Assembly (NCBI RefSeq): GCF_015477605.1
Contig: NZ_JADLQX010000002.1
Coordinates: 368,546-432,545 of the forward strand
From: Nocardia amamiensis
Lineage (GTDB): Bacteria; Actinomycetota; Actinomycetes; Mycobacteriales; Mycobacteriaceae
DNA: 64,000 nt
Direction of reading: 5' to 3'
The notes below the pieces were generated by a model. That model did not search any database. It had not been told where the DNA came from and was given only the letters and a program-made list of their open reading frames with translations. Position 1 is the first letter of the stretch. Each line of letters starts with the position of its first letter. The position numbers were made by a program, and so were the translations under genes. Shown here in pieces: positions 26,456 to 36,901 of the stretch.

Positions 26456-29117
26456 CTTCCCCGACACCGGCGTCGCCGCCGTACCGCCCCCGCCGCCGCA
26501 GCACTGGTTCGCCGACGTCCTGGCCTCCGACGGCGGCGTCGTGCGGCTGCGTCCGATCACCCCCGACGACGCCGATCGCCTGCAGGAGTTCCACAGCGCG
26601 CTGTCCGATCGCACCAGGTATCTGCGGTATTTCGGTCCGTACCCGCGGATCTCGCCGAAGGACCTGTACCGGACCACGCATGTCGACTACCACGACCGGG
26701 TCGGGCTGGTGCTGGAACTGGGCGAGGCGATCGTGGCGGTGGGCCGCTACGAATTGCTGGACCGGGTCGGCCCGCGGGCGGCGGAGGTCGCGTTCGTGGT
26801 GGCGGACGGGCATCAGGGGCGCGGGCTCGGCTCGATTCTGCTGGAGCACCTGGCCGGCGCCGCCGCCGAGAACAAGATCGAAACCTTCGTCGCCGAGGTG
26901 CTGGCGGAGAACACCGTGATGGTGACGGTCTTCCGGGACGCGGGCTATCAGATCGAGCGCAGCAGGGACGGGTCGGTGCTGCATCTGGAGTTCGCCATCG
27001 ACCCCACCGAAGCGCTCCTGTCGGTCCGCGATTCGCGCGAACGTGCCTCCGAGGCGCGCAGCGTGGGCAATCTGCTCGCCCCGCGATCGGTCGCGGTCAT
27101 CGGCGCCACCCCGGCGGCGGGGCGGGTCGGCGGCGTGGTGCTGGCGAACCTGCTGTCCGGTGTGTTCCAGGGACCGGTGTTCCCGGTGAACCCCAACCGG
27201 AAGTGGGTGCGTGGCGTACGCGCGTACGCGACGGTCAGGGAGATCCCCGACGAGGTGGATCTCGCCGTGGTCGCGGTGCCGCCCGCCGCGATCGGGTCGG
27301 TGCTGGACGACTGTATGGCCAAGGGCGTCAAGGGACTCGTGGTGCTGACCGCCGGATTCGGCGAAACCGGCCAGGACGGCGTGGCGGCCGAACGCGAGTT
27401 GGTCGCCGCCGCCCGCGGCCACGGCATGCGCGTGGTCGGACCGAGCGCGCTCGGCATCGCGAACACCGACCCGAGTGTGGCCATGAACGCGACACTGGCC
27501 CCGGTCCTGCCCGGCCGTGGGCGGATCGGATTCTTCTGTCAATCCGGGCCGTTGGGCGCGGCCATCCTCGGCGAGGCCGCGGCGCGCAATCTCGGTCTCT
27601 CGACGTTCGTCTCGGCGGGTAACCGCGCCGACGTCTCCGGCAACGACCTGCTGCAGTACTGGGACAGCGACCCGGACACCGACGTGGTGCTGCTGTACCT
27701 GGAGAGCTTCGGTAATCCGCGCAAGTTCTCCCGGATCGCGCGCCGGGTGGCCAGGACGAAACCGATCGTGGCGGTGAGCAGTGGCCGCTCGGTCGCTCAG
27801 CAGGCCGGTGACATGGACCGCTCGATCGTGCGGGATCTGTTCGCGCAGGCGGGCATCGTCCAGGTCGACTCGATCTCCGAGCTCTTCGACTGTGCCGCCC
27901 TGCTCGGCTATCAACCGCTGCCGCGCGGCGAGCGGCTGGCGGTGGTCGGCAACAGCACGGCACTGAACTGGCTGGCCGTCGACGCGGCCAAAGGCGAAGG
28001 TCTCCAGGTCGGCGATCCGGTGAATCTGGGCCCGCAGGCGACGCCGGGTGCGTATCTGGACGCGCTGGTCGCGGTCCTGCGATCGGACGAGATCGATGCC
28101 GTGATAGTCGTTTTCGCGCCGCCGGTGCCCCTGCCGACCACCGGGTTCGCGGACGCCATCCGCGCGGCGGCGGCCGCGGTGCCCGAGGCCGAGAAGCCGA
28201 TTCTCACCACGTTCGTCGCCGAGCAAGGGATTCCGAACCTGCTCGCCGTCCGCGGCGCGGGCGCAACCGCGGTGCACGGGTCGATTCCGTCGTATCCGGA
28301 CCCCGAGCGCGCCGCACGGGCGCTGGCCCGGGTCCGGCGTTACGCCGAATGGCGCACCAGGCCGGTTTCCGCTGTGGTGCGGCCACGGGGCATCGACAGC
28401 GACCGCGCCCGCCAGTTGGTGGCGGACTGGATGGCCGGGTCGGGCGGTCGCTGGCTCACCGATCTGGAGACCGTGGAACTGCTTGCCTGCTACGGCATTT
28501 CGGTGGTGGAGTTTCGCGAGGTGCGCACTGCCGACGAGGCGGTCGCCGCCGCGGAGGAACTCGGCTACCCGGTGGCGGCCAAGGCGACCGGCGAACTGTG
28601 GCGGCGCAGGCCGGATCTCACCGGAGTCCGGCTCGACCTGTGGCGGCCGGAGGCGGTGCGGCAGGCGTACACCGATCTGGCCGAGCTGTGCGGGGATCCG
28701 CTGCTGCACATCCAGAAGATGGCCACCAAGGGTGTCGGCTGCATCCTGCGTGTGCAGGATGACCCGTCTTTCGGGTCGGTGATCGAGTTCGGCCTGTCCG
28801 GCCTGATCATCGAACTCCTCGGCGACCGCGCCTACCGGGCGCTGCCGCTGACCGCCGACGAGGCCGCCGCTTTGATCGACGCGCCGCGCGCCGCCCCGCT
28901 GCTGTCGGGTACTCCTGCCAGCCCGCGCGTCGACAAAGCCGCCCTCGCCGAACTCGCCCAGCGCATTTCGGCCCTCTTCGACGATCTACCGGAGATGCGA
29001 GAACTGTCCTTCGATCCGGTACTGGCGTCACCGAACTCGGCCGAGATCCTGTACGCGCGCGGCCGGATCGGCCCGGAACCGAGCCGATTCGACACCGGTC
29101 CGCGTCGGCTGGGCTGA
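26448..29117 (+). CDS. GNAT plus NDP-forming acyl-CoA synthetase-like protein acetyltransferase (Pat-like)
   Basis: An 889-residue multidomain protein from GTG 26448. Residues about 20-190 are a GNAT domain (VADGHQGRGLGSILLEHL binds acetyl-CoA). Residues about 205-640 are CoA-binding and succinyl-CoA-synthetase-like domains (SVAVIGATPAAGRVGGVVL), and about 650-880 an ATP-grasp domain. Where true ADP-forming synthetases carry the phospho-histidine SHTG, this protein has SSGRSVAQQAGDMDRS, without the histidine, as expected for Pat-type lysine acetyltransferases whose synthetase part is only a sensor. It is translationally coupled to acuC. Confidence 0.85.
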   Translation: MTDFPDTGVAAVPPPPPQHWFADVLASDGGVVRLRPITPDDADRLQEFHSALSDRTRYLRYFGPYPRISPKDLYRTTHVDYHDRVGLVLELGEAIVAVGRYELLDRVGPRAAEVAFVVADGHQGRGLGSILLEHLAGAAAENKIETFVAEVLAENTVMVTVFRDAGYQIERSRDGSVLHLEFAIDPTEALLSVRDSRERASEARSVGNLLAPRSVAVIGATPAAGRVGGVVLANLLSGVFQGPVFPVNPNRKWVRGVRAYATVREIPDEVDLAVVAVPPAAIGSVLDDCMAKGVKGLVVLTAGFGETGQDGVAAERELVAAARGHGMRVVGPSALGIANTDPSVAMNATLAPVLPGRGRIGFFCQSGPLGAAILGEAAARNLGLSTFVSAGNRADVSGNDLLQYWDSDPDTDVVLLYLESFGNPRKFSRIARRVARTKPIVAVSSGRSVAQQAGDMDRSIVRDLFAQAGIVQVDSISELFDCAALLGYQPLPRGERLAVVGNSTALNWLAVDAAKGEGLQVGDPVNLGPQATPGAYLDALVAVLRSDEIDAVIVVFAPPVPLPTTGFADAIRAAAAAVPEAEKPILTTFVAEQGIPNLLAVRGAGATAVHGSIPSYPDPERAARALARVRRYAEWRTRPVSAVVRPRGIDSDRARQLVADWMAGSGGRWLTDLETVELLACYGISVVEFREVRTADEAVAAAEELGYPVAAKATGELWRRRPDLTGVRLDLWRPEAVRQAYTDLAELCGDPLLHIQKMATKGVGCILRVQDDPSFGSVIEFGLSGLIIELLGDRAYRALPLTADEAAALIDAPRAAPLLSGTPASPRVDKAALAELAQRISALFDDLPEMRELSFDPVLASPNSAEILYARGRIGPEPSRFDTGPRRLG

Positions 29118-29279
29118 AGGCGGTCAGGCCGGGCGGGCGCAAGCGCACCGGCGACGAGGACGATGGCGCGCCTGAGTCGTCGGCTCGCACAGGCCATGTC
29201 GCGGGTGCCGGATAACGGGCGATCGCTGTTGCCGCGATCTGTGGATGCCAGATTCGTCCGAAAGAAAGGCCGGTTCGCC

Positions 29280-29582
29280 ATGAAGATCCGCATCCTTGCC
29301 CTGTTGTCGCTGCTCGCGGCGGCGCTCACCGCGTGCTCGGTCAGCATCGGCACCGCAAAGGTGGCGGAGGCCGACTTGGAGAAGTCGGTCAAGGACACGC
29401 TGACACAGAAAGTCGGCCAGGAACCCGATGCGATCGATTGTCCCGGCGATCTCACCGGCAAGACAGGGACGACGATGCGCTGCACGTTAACCGCAGGCGC
29501 CGACAACCTGGGTGTGACGTTGACCGTGACCTCGGTCGAGGGCGAGACCGTCAAGTACGACATCGCGGTGGATCAGAGCTGA
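29280..29582 (+). CDS. DUF4333 lipoprotein
   Basis: A 100-residue lipoprotein from ATG 29280, with ribosome-binding site AAAGAAAGG. Signal peptide MKIRILALLSLLAAALTAC, lipid-modified Cys19. The mature domain has the DUF4333 pattern: LEKSVKDTLTQKVGQEPDAI followed by a C...C pair (DCPGDL ... MRCTL). Function unknown; such proteins are abundant in mycolic-acid actinomycetes. Confidence 0.85.
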   Translation: MKIRILALLSLLAAALTACSVSIGTAKVAEADLEKSVKDTLTQKVGQEPDAIDCPGDLTGKTGTTMRCTLTAGADNLGVTLTVTSVEGETVKYDIAVDQS

Positions 29583-29683
29583 GCACGGCAACAAGCCGAG
29601 GGAGGAAAGAATACGAGACCGCCGACCGGCTCGCGCGACGCCCGGAGGGGGCAGGCACGCGCGGTCACCGGTCGGCGCGGAAA

Positions 29684-29705
29684 GGTGACCTTCGCGGTGG
29701 TCACC
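29684..29705. terminator. Short hairpin between convergent DUF4333 and sigB genes
   Basis: GGTGACC and GGTCACC form a 7-bp stem with an 8-nt loop. A longer-range inverted repeat (29620-29629 with 29668-29677) precedes it. Position suits a terminator; stability is modest. Confidence 0.4.
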
Positions 29706-29751
29706 GGGCCGAACGCCGGAGCTGTCTGCGAACTACCGGCGCCAGGGAGAA

Positions 29752-30720
<969 letters not shown>

Positions 30721-30754
30721 GACTTGCCTCCTGTCGGTGGTGTCTCACTCCGAT

Positions 30755-30783
30755 CAACGGACCCGACACGGAGAAAGTTCCCC
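30755..30783 (-). promoter_or_regulatory. ECF (SigH/SigE-type) promoter of sigB
   Basis: On the minus strand GGGGAAC (complement of 30777-30783) and CGTTG (complement of 30755-30759) are separated by 17 nt. This matches the GGAA(C)...GTT consensus of mycobacterial SigH/SigE promoters; M. tuberculosis sigB is known to be read from such a promoter. It starts transcription about 25 nt upstream of the sigB ATG. Confidence 0.7.
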
Positions 30784-30915
30784 GTTACGGCTGACATAAA
30801 CCGCTCTGAGCTGCGGTTTTCTGCCCTCTCGTCTGAGAAGTTCCTGAGAAGCACCGCGCCGCGGAGCGATCCCCTGGCCGGGACCCGCGCCGGCCGCCGC
30901 GTAGTTGCCGTACGG

Positions 30916-32433
30916 TTATACGGGCCGTACCAATCCGTGACGTACCAATCCGGTGACGACGGACAACGCGTCGGCCGCGAACTCGGCGGTCACCTCCTCG
31001 GAGCCGTGGGCGAGCGCCAGTAGTTCGACCAGCTGGTACAACGGCAGGCCGTCGGCTCGCATTCCCGCCAGCAGGGAGATCGTGGTCTCGTCCACTTCGT
31101 GGTGCCAGCGCGGGCCGTCGCCCCGGTGCAGCCGCGCCATCTCCGGCGCCCAGCCCTCGGGCCCGGGCAGGTACACGCGCTCGAGCGCGGTCGCGGAATC
31201 CACCGCGAAACGTGCCGACCAGGCGAGATTCTGATCTCCGGCGACAGCGCGCAGCCAGGCCGAGCGCTCGAAATACCTAACGGCCTCCTCGCCGAGCGGG
31301 TCGTCGAAGCCGTGCGTGAGGTCTTCTGCGAGCAGCTCGGCCGGACCGTCGATAGAGCGCAGGTAGACGAAACCGAAACCGATGCCATCGACATCGGCGG
31401 AAGCGAAGGCGTCCAGCCAGCTCTCCGCACGGGCTTGCGCGGCTGGATCGCGCGGGTCGAGGCCCGCATCGCGCAACCAGGTGCCGACATAGAGGGCCGG
31501 ATCGGCGACATCGCGCTGCACCACCCAGGCGTCGACACCATGGGCGGGCAGCCACGAGGAGACTCGTTCGCGCCAGTCCTCGCCGTCGACGTGCACCCAC
31601 GCGGCCAGCATCGCGGCGGTGCCGCCGGGTGCGAGCAGGTCGGCCGCCTGGGAGATCACCAGCTCACTTGCTCCGTCGAGCGCGAGACCGGAGTCGCGGT
31701 AGGTGTGCTCGACGCGGACGGGGCCGACCACGAACGGCGGATTGGCCACGATCTGGTCGAAGCGCCTTCCCCCGACCGGCTCGAACCAGGAGCCTTCGAC
31801 CAATTCGATGTCCAGGTCGTTGAGCGCCGCGGTGGCTTCGGCCAGCCAGAGCGCGCGAGCGTTGACATCGGTGGCCGTGACGTGCCGGGCGTAGGAGGCA
31901 GCGTGTACCGCCTGCACTCCGCAACCGGTGCCGAGGTCGAGCACCGTGCCGACAGGGCGCGTCGGGGTGGCGCGCAGGAGCGAGAGCGAGGCGTGGCCGA
32001 CGCCGAGCACGTGGTCCTCGGTCAGCGTGCGGCGGCGCATCGAGTCGTCGAGATCGGACAGAATCCATCGCGTGCCCGCGCCCGCGTCCAGCGGGCGGAG
32101 GTCCAGCGCGGCCCGCACGGCGTCGCCGTCGCGATCCAGCAGTCCGGCGGCCACGGCGTGGTCCAGGTCCACCGGCGCGAGCGCGGCGGCGACCTCCCGC
32201 TCGGGCAGCGCGTCGCCGAGCAGCAGCAGGCGGATGAGCGTGCCGAGTTCGCCTGCCTTGCGCGCCGCCCTGCGCACCGGAACCGGCTCCGAGCGGCCGA
32301 GTGCGGCGTGCGCGCCGCCGAGTACCTCGAGCAAGGTGTCGGCGTCGTAGCCGACCCTGGTCAGGGCGGTCCGCAGGTCCGGGCACAGCGCGGTCAGCAG
32401 CGATCCGGTGGTGGTCGGTCGGTTCGTAGGCAC
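30916..32433 (-). CDS. Class I SAM-dependent methyltransferase with NPPF motif
   Basis: A 505-residue protein from GTG 32433. The N-terminal ~150 residues form an actinobacterial helical domain; the methyltransferase domain follows with SAM loop VLDLGTGCGVQAVHA and the NPPF motif (VANPPFVVGP), characteristic of enzymes methylating exocyclic or side-chain nitrogen, as in HemK/RlmG. A C-terminal ~200 residue domain is helical. The target (release factor, rRNA or DNA base) cannot be told. VOC gene lies 47 nt upstream on the same strand. Confidence 0.85.
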   Translation of the reverse strand: MPTNRPTTTGSLLTALCPDLRTALTRVGYDADTLLEVLGGAHAALGRSEPVPVRRAARKAGELGTLIRLLLLGDALPEREVAAALAPVDLDHAVAAGLLDRDGDAVRAALDLRPLDAGAGTRWILSDLDDSMRRRTLTEDHVLGVGHASLSLLRATPTRPVGTVLDLGTGCGVQAVHAASYARHVTATDVNARALWLAEATAALNDLDIELVEGSWFEPVGGRRFDQIVANPPFVVGPVRVEHTYRDSGLALDGASELVISQAADLLAPGGTAAMLAAWVHVDGEDWRERVSSWLPAHGVDAWVVQRDVADPALYVGTWLRDAGLDPRDPAAQARAESWLDAFASADVDGIGFGFVYLRSIDGPAELLAEDLTHGFDDPLGEEAVRYFERSAWLRAVAGDQNLAWSARFAVDSATALERVYLPGPEGWAPEMARLHRGDGPRWHHEVDETTISLLAGMRADGLPLYQLVELLALAHGSEEVTAEFAADALSVVTGLVRHGLVRPV

Positions 32434-32480
32434 ATCGGTACTCTGCCACCGCGACCGTCTGGCACGGACCGGGTGGTGAT

Positions 32481-33227
32481 TCAGACGCCGTTCGGGTCGC
32501 GCGCGGTGACACAGTACAGCGCGTCGCCGGGATCGCTCAGGACGATCCAGTGCTCGTGCCGCCGCACCACCGTCGCGCCGAGCGATTCGTGCCAGGCCGC
32601 GGTGGCCTCGATGTCCTCCGCGGCCAGGTCCACGTGCGCACTGGTCGGACGATCTTCGCCGAGACGCTGCAGCAACAGATGCGCGGGCAGCTGCTCCTCC
32701 GCGCGCAGACGGGCGAACTCCGGCAGCCGCCCGGGCCGGTATGTCCACCCGGTCAACAACGTCCAGAATCGGGTCTCGATCTCGTAATCGGCGGGGCCGA
32801 TGTCGAGGCATACCTGATCCAAGCGCGACAGCATGCCGTCGGGTGCCCGCACGGCCGGTGCGGGTGTGCTGGTGGCGCGGCCGCTCGGGGTGAGGCAGAA
32901 CGTCTGGCCACCGGGGGAGCGCAGCACGGCGTAGTCGGGGTGGTTGGCGACCAGTTCGGCGCCCAGGTCGAGCGCGGTCCGGACGGCGGACGGGATGTCG
33001 TCGACGTCGAGGTCGAGATGGACCCCGGCGAGGCCGGTCACCGCCTGCATCTTGACGCTCGCGGCGGCGAACAGCGCCGGGTCGGGCAGCAGGGTGAGGA
33101 ACTCGTCGTTCGTGCCGCGTCGCGGAGAGAGCTGGGTGCCGGTGACCGTGGACCAGAACTTCGCGCAGTCGTCGAAGCGCTGCGCCGGGCGGTCCAGGAA
33201 GACCCAGATCCACCGAATCATGTTCAC
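32481..33227 (-). CDS. VOC superfamily (glyoxalase/bleomycin-resistance fold) protein
   Basis: A 248-residue protein with two VOC modules: residues about 1-120 (MIRWIWVFLDRPAQRFDDCA ... VHLDLDVDD) and about 130-245 (QVCLDIGPADYEIETRFWTL ... AHVDLAAEDIEA). It carries histidine and glutamate residues at some metal positions, but I cannot assign an activity. Probable operon with the methyltransferase downstream. Confidence 0.8.
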   Translation of the reverse strand: MNMIRWIWVFLDRPAQRFDDCAKFWSTVTGTQLSPRRGTNDEFLTLLPDPALFAAASVKMQAVTGLAGVHLDLDVDDIPSAVRTALDLGAELVANHPDYAVLRSPGGQTFCLTPSGRATSTPAPAVRAPDGMLSRLDQVCLDIGPADYEIETRFWTLLTGWTYRPGRLPEFARLRAEEQLPAHLLLQRLGEDRPTSAHVDLAAEDIEATAAWHESLGATVVRRHEHWIVLSDPGDALYCVTARDPNGV

Positions 33228-33406
33228 TCCTGTCTGTTCCCCGCTACGTACCGAAGTGGGATCGTCGTGGCGACGGCTTCGATGACATTAGGGACCGGCA
33301 CGCAGGTTGTCGAGCACATAGCGACGTCCGCCGAATGGCGCGAATTTAACGGTATGTGGCGTTCGGGCCACTCGTTGCGGACGCAACCTTCCGGCAGGCT
33401 CAGCGG

Positions 33407-34699
33407 GTGACCGAACTGCAGACGCCGACCCCGGTTCCCGTCGACTTCCCGCCCCGGACCCGCCTGCATCCGGCATGGCTTGTCGCGGGTATCGGCTTCA
33501 TCGCGCTGCTGGGCGCCGCCGCCTTCCGGTCGGTGCCCAGCGTGTTGCTCGACCCGCTGCACGAGGAGTTCGGCTGGTCGCACGGCACCATCGGCACGGC
33601 CGTTTCGCTGAATCTCCTGCTGTACGGGCTGATCTCGCCGTTCGCGGCGGCGCTGATGGATCGCTTCGGTATCCGCACCGTGGTGGCCTGCGCTCTGGTG
33701 CTGGTCGCGGCGGGCAGCGGGCTGACGGTCTTCATGACCCAGCCCTGGCATCTGATCCTGACGTGGGGCCTGCTGGTCGGTATCGGGGTCGGCTCCATGT
33801 CGATGCCCTTCGTGGCGACCATCACCGGCCGGTGGTTCGTGCGCCAGCGCGGCCTGGTCACCGGCGTGCTCACCGCCGCAGGCGCGACCGGGCAGTTGGT
33901 CTTCCTGCCGCTGGTGTCCGCGCTGGCGCACGCGCACGGCTGGCGGCTGCCCTCGCTGATCGTCGCGGGAGCGGCGCTGGCCGTGGCGCCGCTGGTACTG
34001 CTGTTCATTCGCGACTACCCGAGCGACGTCGGCGTGCGGGCCTATGGGGCCGAGCCGGACAGCGCCGCCGGGATTCGCGTGCCCGCGGCCGGTGGCGCCT
34101 CGCGTGCGCTGATCGTGCTCGGCACGATCGCCCGCAGGCCCGGATTCTGGTTGCTGGCAGGAGGGTTCGCGGTCTGCGGCGCGTCGACCAACGGCCTGGT
34201 CGGCACTCATTTCGTCAGCGCGGCGCACGATCACGGCATGCCGCCGACCGCCGCGGCGAGCCTGCTGGCGCTCGTCGGCATCTTCGACGTGGCGGGCACC
34301 ATCGCGTCCGGCTGGCTGACCGACCGGCTCGACCCGCGCTACCTGCTGATCGGTTACTACACGCTGCGCGGTTTGTCGCTGCTGATCCTGCCCGCGCTGC
34401 TGGGCCCGGACACGCAGCCGAGCCTCTGGGTGTTCATCGTCTTCTACGGCCTGGACTGGGTGGCCACGGTTCCGCCGACAGTCGTGCTGTGTCGTGAGCT
34501 GTTCGGCGCCGACGGCCCCGTCGCCTTCGGCTGGGTGTTCGCCTCCCACCAGATCGGCGCGGCAATGGCGGCGACCGGCGCGGGCGTCATCCGTGACATC
34601 CAGGGCAGCTACGACCTGGCCTGGTATCTCGCGGGCGCCCTGTGCGGAGCGGCCGCGGTGATGTCGGCGGTGCTACGCCGCGCGCCGCAACCGTCCTGA
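33407..34699 (+). CDS. Major facilitator superfamily transporter
   Basis: A 430-residue, 12-helix MFS permease from GTG 33407. The conserved cytoplasmic loop between helices 2 and 3 is ALMDRFGIRTVV, and a second copy ASGWLTDRLDPRYLL lies between helices 8 and 9. GSMSMPFVATITGRWFVRQRG is the helix 4-5 region typical of the OFA (oxalate/formate antiporter-like) group. Substrate unknown, probably a carboxylate. Divergent from the VOC gene. Confidence 0.85.
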   Translation: MTELQTPTPVPVDFPPRTRLHPAWLVAGIGFIALLGAAAFRSVPSVLLDPLHEEFGWSHGTIGTAVSLNLLLYGLISPFAAALMDRFGIRTVVACALVLVAAGSGLTVFMTQPWHLILTWGLLVGIGVGSMSMPFVATITGRWFVRQRGLVTGVLTAAGATGQLVFLPLVSALAHAHGWRLPSLIVAGAALAVAPLVLLFIRDYPSDVGVRAYGAEPDSAAGIRVPAAGGASRALIVLGTIARRPGFWLLAGGFAVCGASTNGLVGTHFVSAAHDHGMPPTAAASLLALVGIFDVAGTIASGWLTDRLDPRYLLIGYYTLRGLSLLILPALLGPDTQPSLWVFIVFYGLDWVATVPPTVVLCRELFGADGPVAFGWVFASHQIGAAMAATGAGVIRDIQGSYDLAWYLAGALCGAAAVMSAVLRRAPQPS

Positions 34700-34807
34700 C
34701 ATCGGTTTTCGTGCTCGGCCTCGGTCGTCCACGACAGACGCCGTGGACGGGAGCCAGGTGGAGTTCCGGCCACCAGCCAGCCGGATGCCGCAGCAGGCGG
34801 CGCCCGA

Positions 34808-35227
34808 TCAGCCGTCGATGGCGTTGTGCCGGCGGGACTCGATGGCGGTGCGGGGACGATCCCAGCGGCTGGGCTCGTCCTTGCGGCGGGGCGGGCGGTC
34901 GTTGGCGATCAGCACCGCGATCCAGGGCAGGGGAATGGACGCCACGATGATCAGGATGGACAGCAGCGGATTGCCGAACGCGCTGTAGGCGATCGCGGCG
35001 AGGACCAGGCAAGGGATGCGGAACGCCATGATGATCGTGTACCGGCGCACCCGCGCGCGGTGCTGATCGTCGAGCGAAGGGGCCGCCTCGGTGATCAGCG
35101 CGGGGTGCTTGCCGTCGCTGCCCGGGAAGTATCCGGAGGAACCGCGGGGCGGCGTCGGCATCGTCACGTCGGGGTGCTCTTGGCGGTCGCGGCCGTCGGC
35201 GGAGGAGGAGTCGCCGTTCTGCTGCAT
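34808..35227 (-). CDS. DUF3099 membrane protein
   Basis: A 139-residue protein with two adjacent transmembrane helices (about 65-85 and 87-107). The family signature ALITEAAPSLDDQHRARVRR lies just before the first helix. DUF3099 proteins are actinobacterial and uncharacterised; they recur near sigB/DUF3039 genes. N- and C-terminal tails are charged and likely cytoplasmic. Confidence 0.85.
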   Translation of the reverse strand: MQQNGDSSSADGRDRQEHPDVTMPTPPRGSSGYFPGSDGKHPALITEAAPSLDDQHRARVRRYTIIMAFRIPCLVLAAIAYSAFGNPLLSILIIVASIPLPWIAVLIANDRPPRRKDEPSRWDRPRTAIESRRHNAIDG

Positions 35228-35353
35228 ACTCCGAGTCTTCCACTAGTGGTCCGTCCACGCACAGACCGGGCTCCTGGTGGCCGCTCTCGTTCTCGGGGCG
35301 GCATGCGCCGCCGTGGTCGGCCACTGATCCAGCGATGCGGCATCATGGAATGC

Positions 35354-35590
35354 GTGAGCACCGACACCATGGTTCGCCCGGACACGACGACCGACGAGAC
35401 GACGGGCGACGACACCCCGAAGTTCTTCCACTACGTGAAGAAGGACAAGATCGCCGAAAGCGCCGTCATGGGCACCCACGTGGTCGCGCTGTGCGGAGAG
35501 GTCTTCCCGGTGACCCGCTCGGCCAAGCCCGGCTCTCCGGTGTGCCCGGAGTGCAAGAAGGTCTACGACGGCCTACGCAAGGGCGACTGA
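35354..35590 (+). CDS. DUF3039 small zinc-ribbon-like protein
   Basis: A 78-residue protein. KFFHYVKKDKIAESAVMGTH and VVALCGEVFPVTRSAKPGS followed by VCPECKKVYDGLR are the DUF3039 core, with Cys, CxxC positions suited to bind zinc. Found next to sigB in many actinomycetes; function unknown. GTG 35354 is used, with ATG 35345 and 35369 as alternatives. Confidence 0.85.
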   Translation: MSTDTMVRPDTTTDETTGDDTPKFFHYVKKDKIAESAVMGTHVVALCGEVFPVTRSAKPGSPVCPECKKVYDGLRKGD

Positions 35591-35599
35591 GGCCCGGCT

Positions 35600-36733
35600 C
35601 TACTCCGGGGCCGGGGACGACACTCCCCGCCGGTCGAGCGCGGCCAGGGAGCGGCGGGGTCCGGCGTCGTCCGGGTCGGTCACGGCAGCGTCCTCGGTCA
35701 GCGCCTCCGTGCTCGCGCCGCTTTCGCCGCGCACTTGGTTGGCGATCCACTCCTTCACCTGCTCCATGCGCGTCGCGCGGGCAGGCCAGAACTCCTGCAC
35801 GGCCGCGTTGAACTCCGCGCCGAGAATCACCGCGAAGCCGAGGAAGAACGTGAACAGCAAGAACGCGATCGGCGTCGCCAGCGCGCCGTAGGTGACGCCG
35901 GTTCTGGTGACCCAGGACAGGTAGCGCCGCAGCACCTCACTCGCCGCCATGAAGAACACCCCGGCCACCAGCGCGCCGCCGAAGAGGCGGTGCCACGGCA
36001 GTGAGGTGTGCAGCGCCAGCTTGTACAGGGTCGTGAGCCCGACGATCAGCAGCAGGCCGGCACCGGGGTAGTAGAAGAAATCCAGCAGCTGAAGTCCCGT
36101 CGCCCGCCACGCCGCGGGCAGCACCCGCCCGATCAGCGCTGGTCCCAGCGCCACCAAGGGCAGGATGAGCACCGCCGCCACCAGGAACAGCATGTACAGC
36201 AACAGCGCGAAGATGCGCTGCCACACCGGGTGCCGCGCGTCCTGCTGGTCATGGGCCTCGACGATCGCGTCGACGAATGTGGCCATCGCCGACGAGCCGG
36301 CCCACAGCGACAGCACGAAACCCACCGAGACCACCGCGCCACGGCCTCGCCCGAGGACGTCCTGCACCGTCGGCTCGATGAGGTCCGACACCACGCTCGC
36401 GCTGAACAACTCCTGGCTGAACGCGATGATCTTGGATTCCACGATCTGCACGGTGTCCGGGCCGAACCATCCGCCGACGTAACCGAGGCTGCCGAGCACA
36501 CCGAGCAACAGGGGCGCCAGCGAGAGCGTCTGCCAGAACGCCGCCGCGGCCGACTTGGCGAAGATCGAGTCCGCCCATGCCTTCTCCGCCACCCGTACGA
36601 CCAGCGCGACCGTGCGCCTGCTCGCGTGCGCGGCTCTGGCGCCCGCGCGCGTCCGCATGCGCACCGTTGCGGTGCGGGCCGACGGTGCGTCGGTCCGTGG
36701 CGGATCGCCCGGGAGGGCGCGGTGATCGGTCAT
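35600..36733 (-). CDS. YihY/BrkB family inner-membrane protein
   Basis: A 377-residue membrane protein with six predicted helices. AWADSIFAKSAAAAFWQTLS is the conserved BrkB start region, followed by LAPLLLGVLGSLG, and GVTYGALATPIAFLLFTFF near the end is the conserved last-helix signature. Earlier names as RNase BN or a virulence factor are not supported functionally. ATG 36733 is chosen; the frame stays open far upstream by composition only. Convergent with DUF3039, 9 nt apart. Confidence 0.88.
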   Translation of the reverse strand: MTDHRALPGDPPRTDAPSARTATVRMRTRAGARAAHASRRTVALVVRVAEKAWADSIFAKSAAAAFWQTLSLAPLLLGVLGSLGYVGGWFGPDTVQIVESKIIAFSQELFSASVVSDLIEPTVQDVLGRGRGAVVSVGFVLSLWAGSSAMATFVDAIVEAHDQQDARHPVWQRIFALLLYMLFLVAAVLILPLVALGPALIGRVLPAAWRATGLQLLDFFYYPGAGLLLIVGLTTLYKLALHTSLPWHRLFGGALVAGVFFMAASEVLRRYLSWVTRTGVTYGALATPIAFLLFTFFLGFAVILGAEFNAAVQEFWPARATRMEQVKEWIANQVRGESGASTEALTEDAAVTDPDDAGPRRSLAALDRRGVSSPAPE

Positions 36734-36901
36734 CGTGCATACAGCATCGCGCACTTGCGTGATCCGTATCGGGGTCCGGGTGCGACGTGTCGGTGCGCAC
36801 CGGGTGAACTTCCAGCGTCCTGGCTGGTGGCCGTGTGATGCCGGTCGCGCCTTTCGCGTCGGTTTGGCGACACGCCGTGCCGGGCCGCTAGGGTCGTCTG
36901 C

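Noticed and set aside
26199..28709. 836-codon minus-strand open frame
   Set aside because: Antisense to the GNAT/synthetase-like gene; artefact of GC-rich codons.
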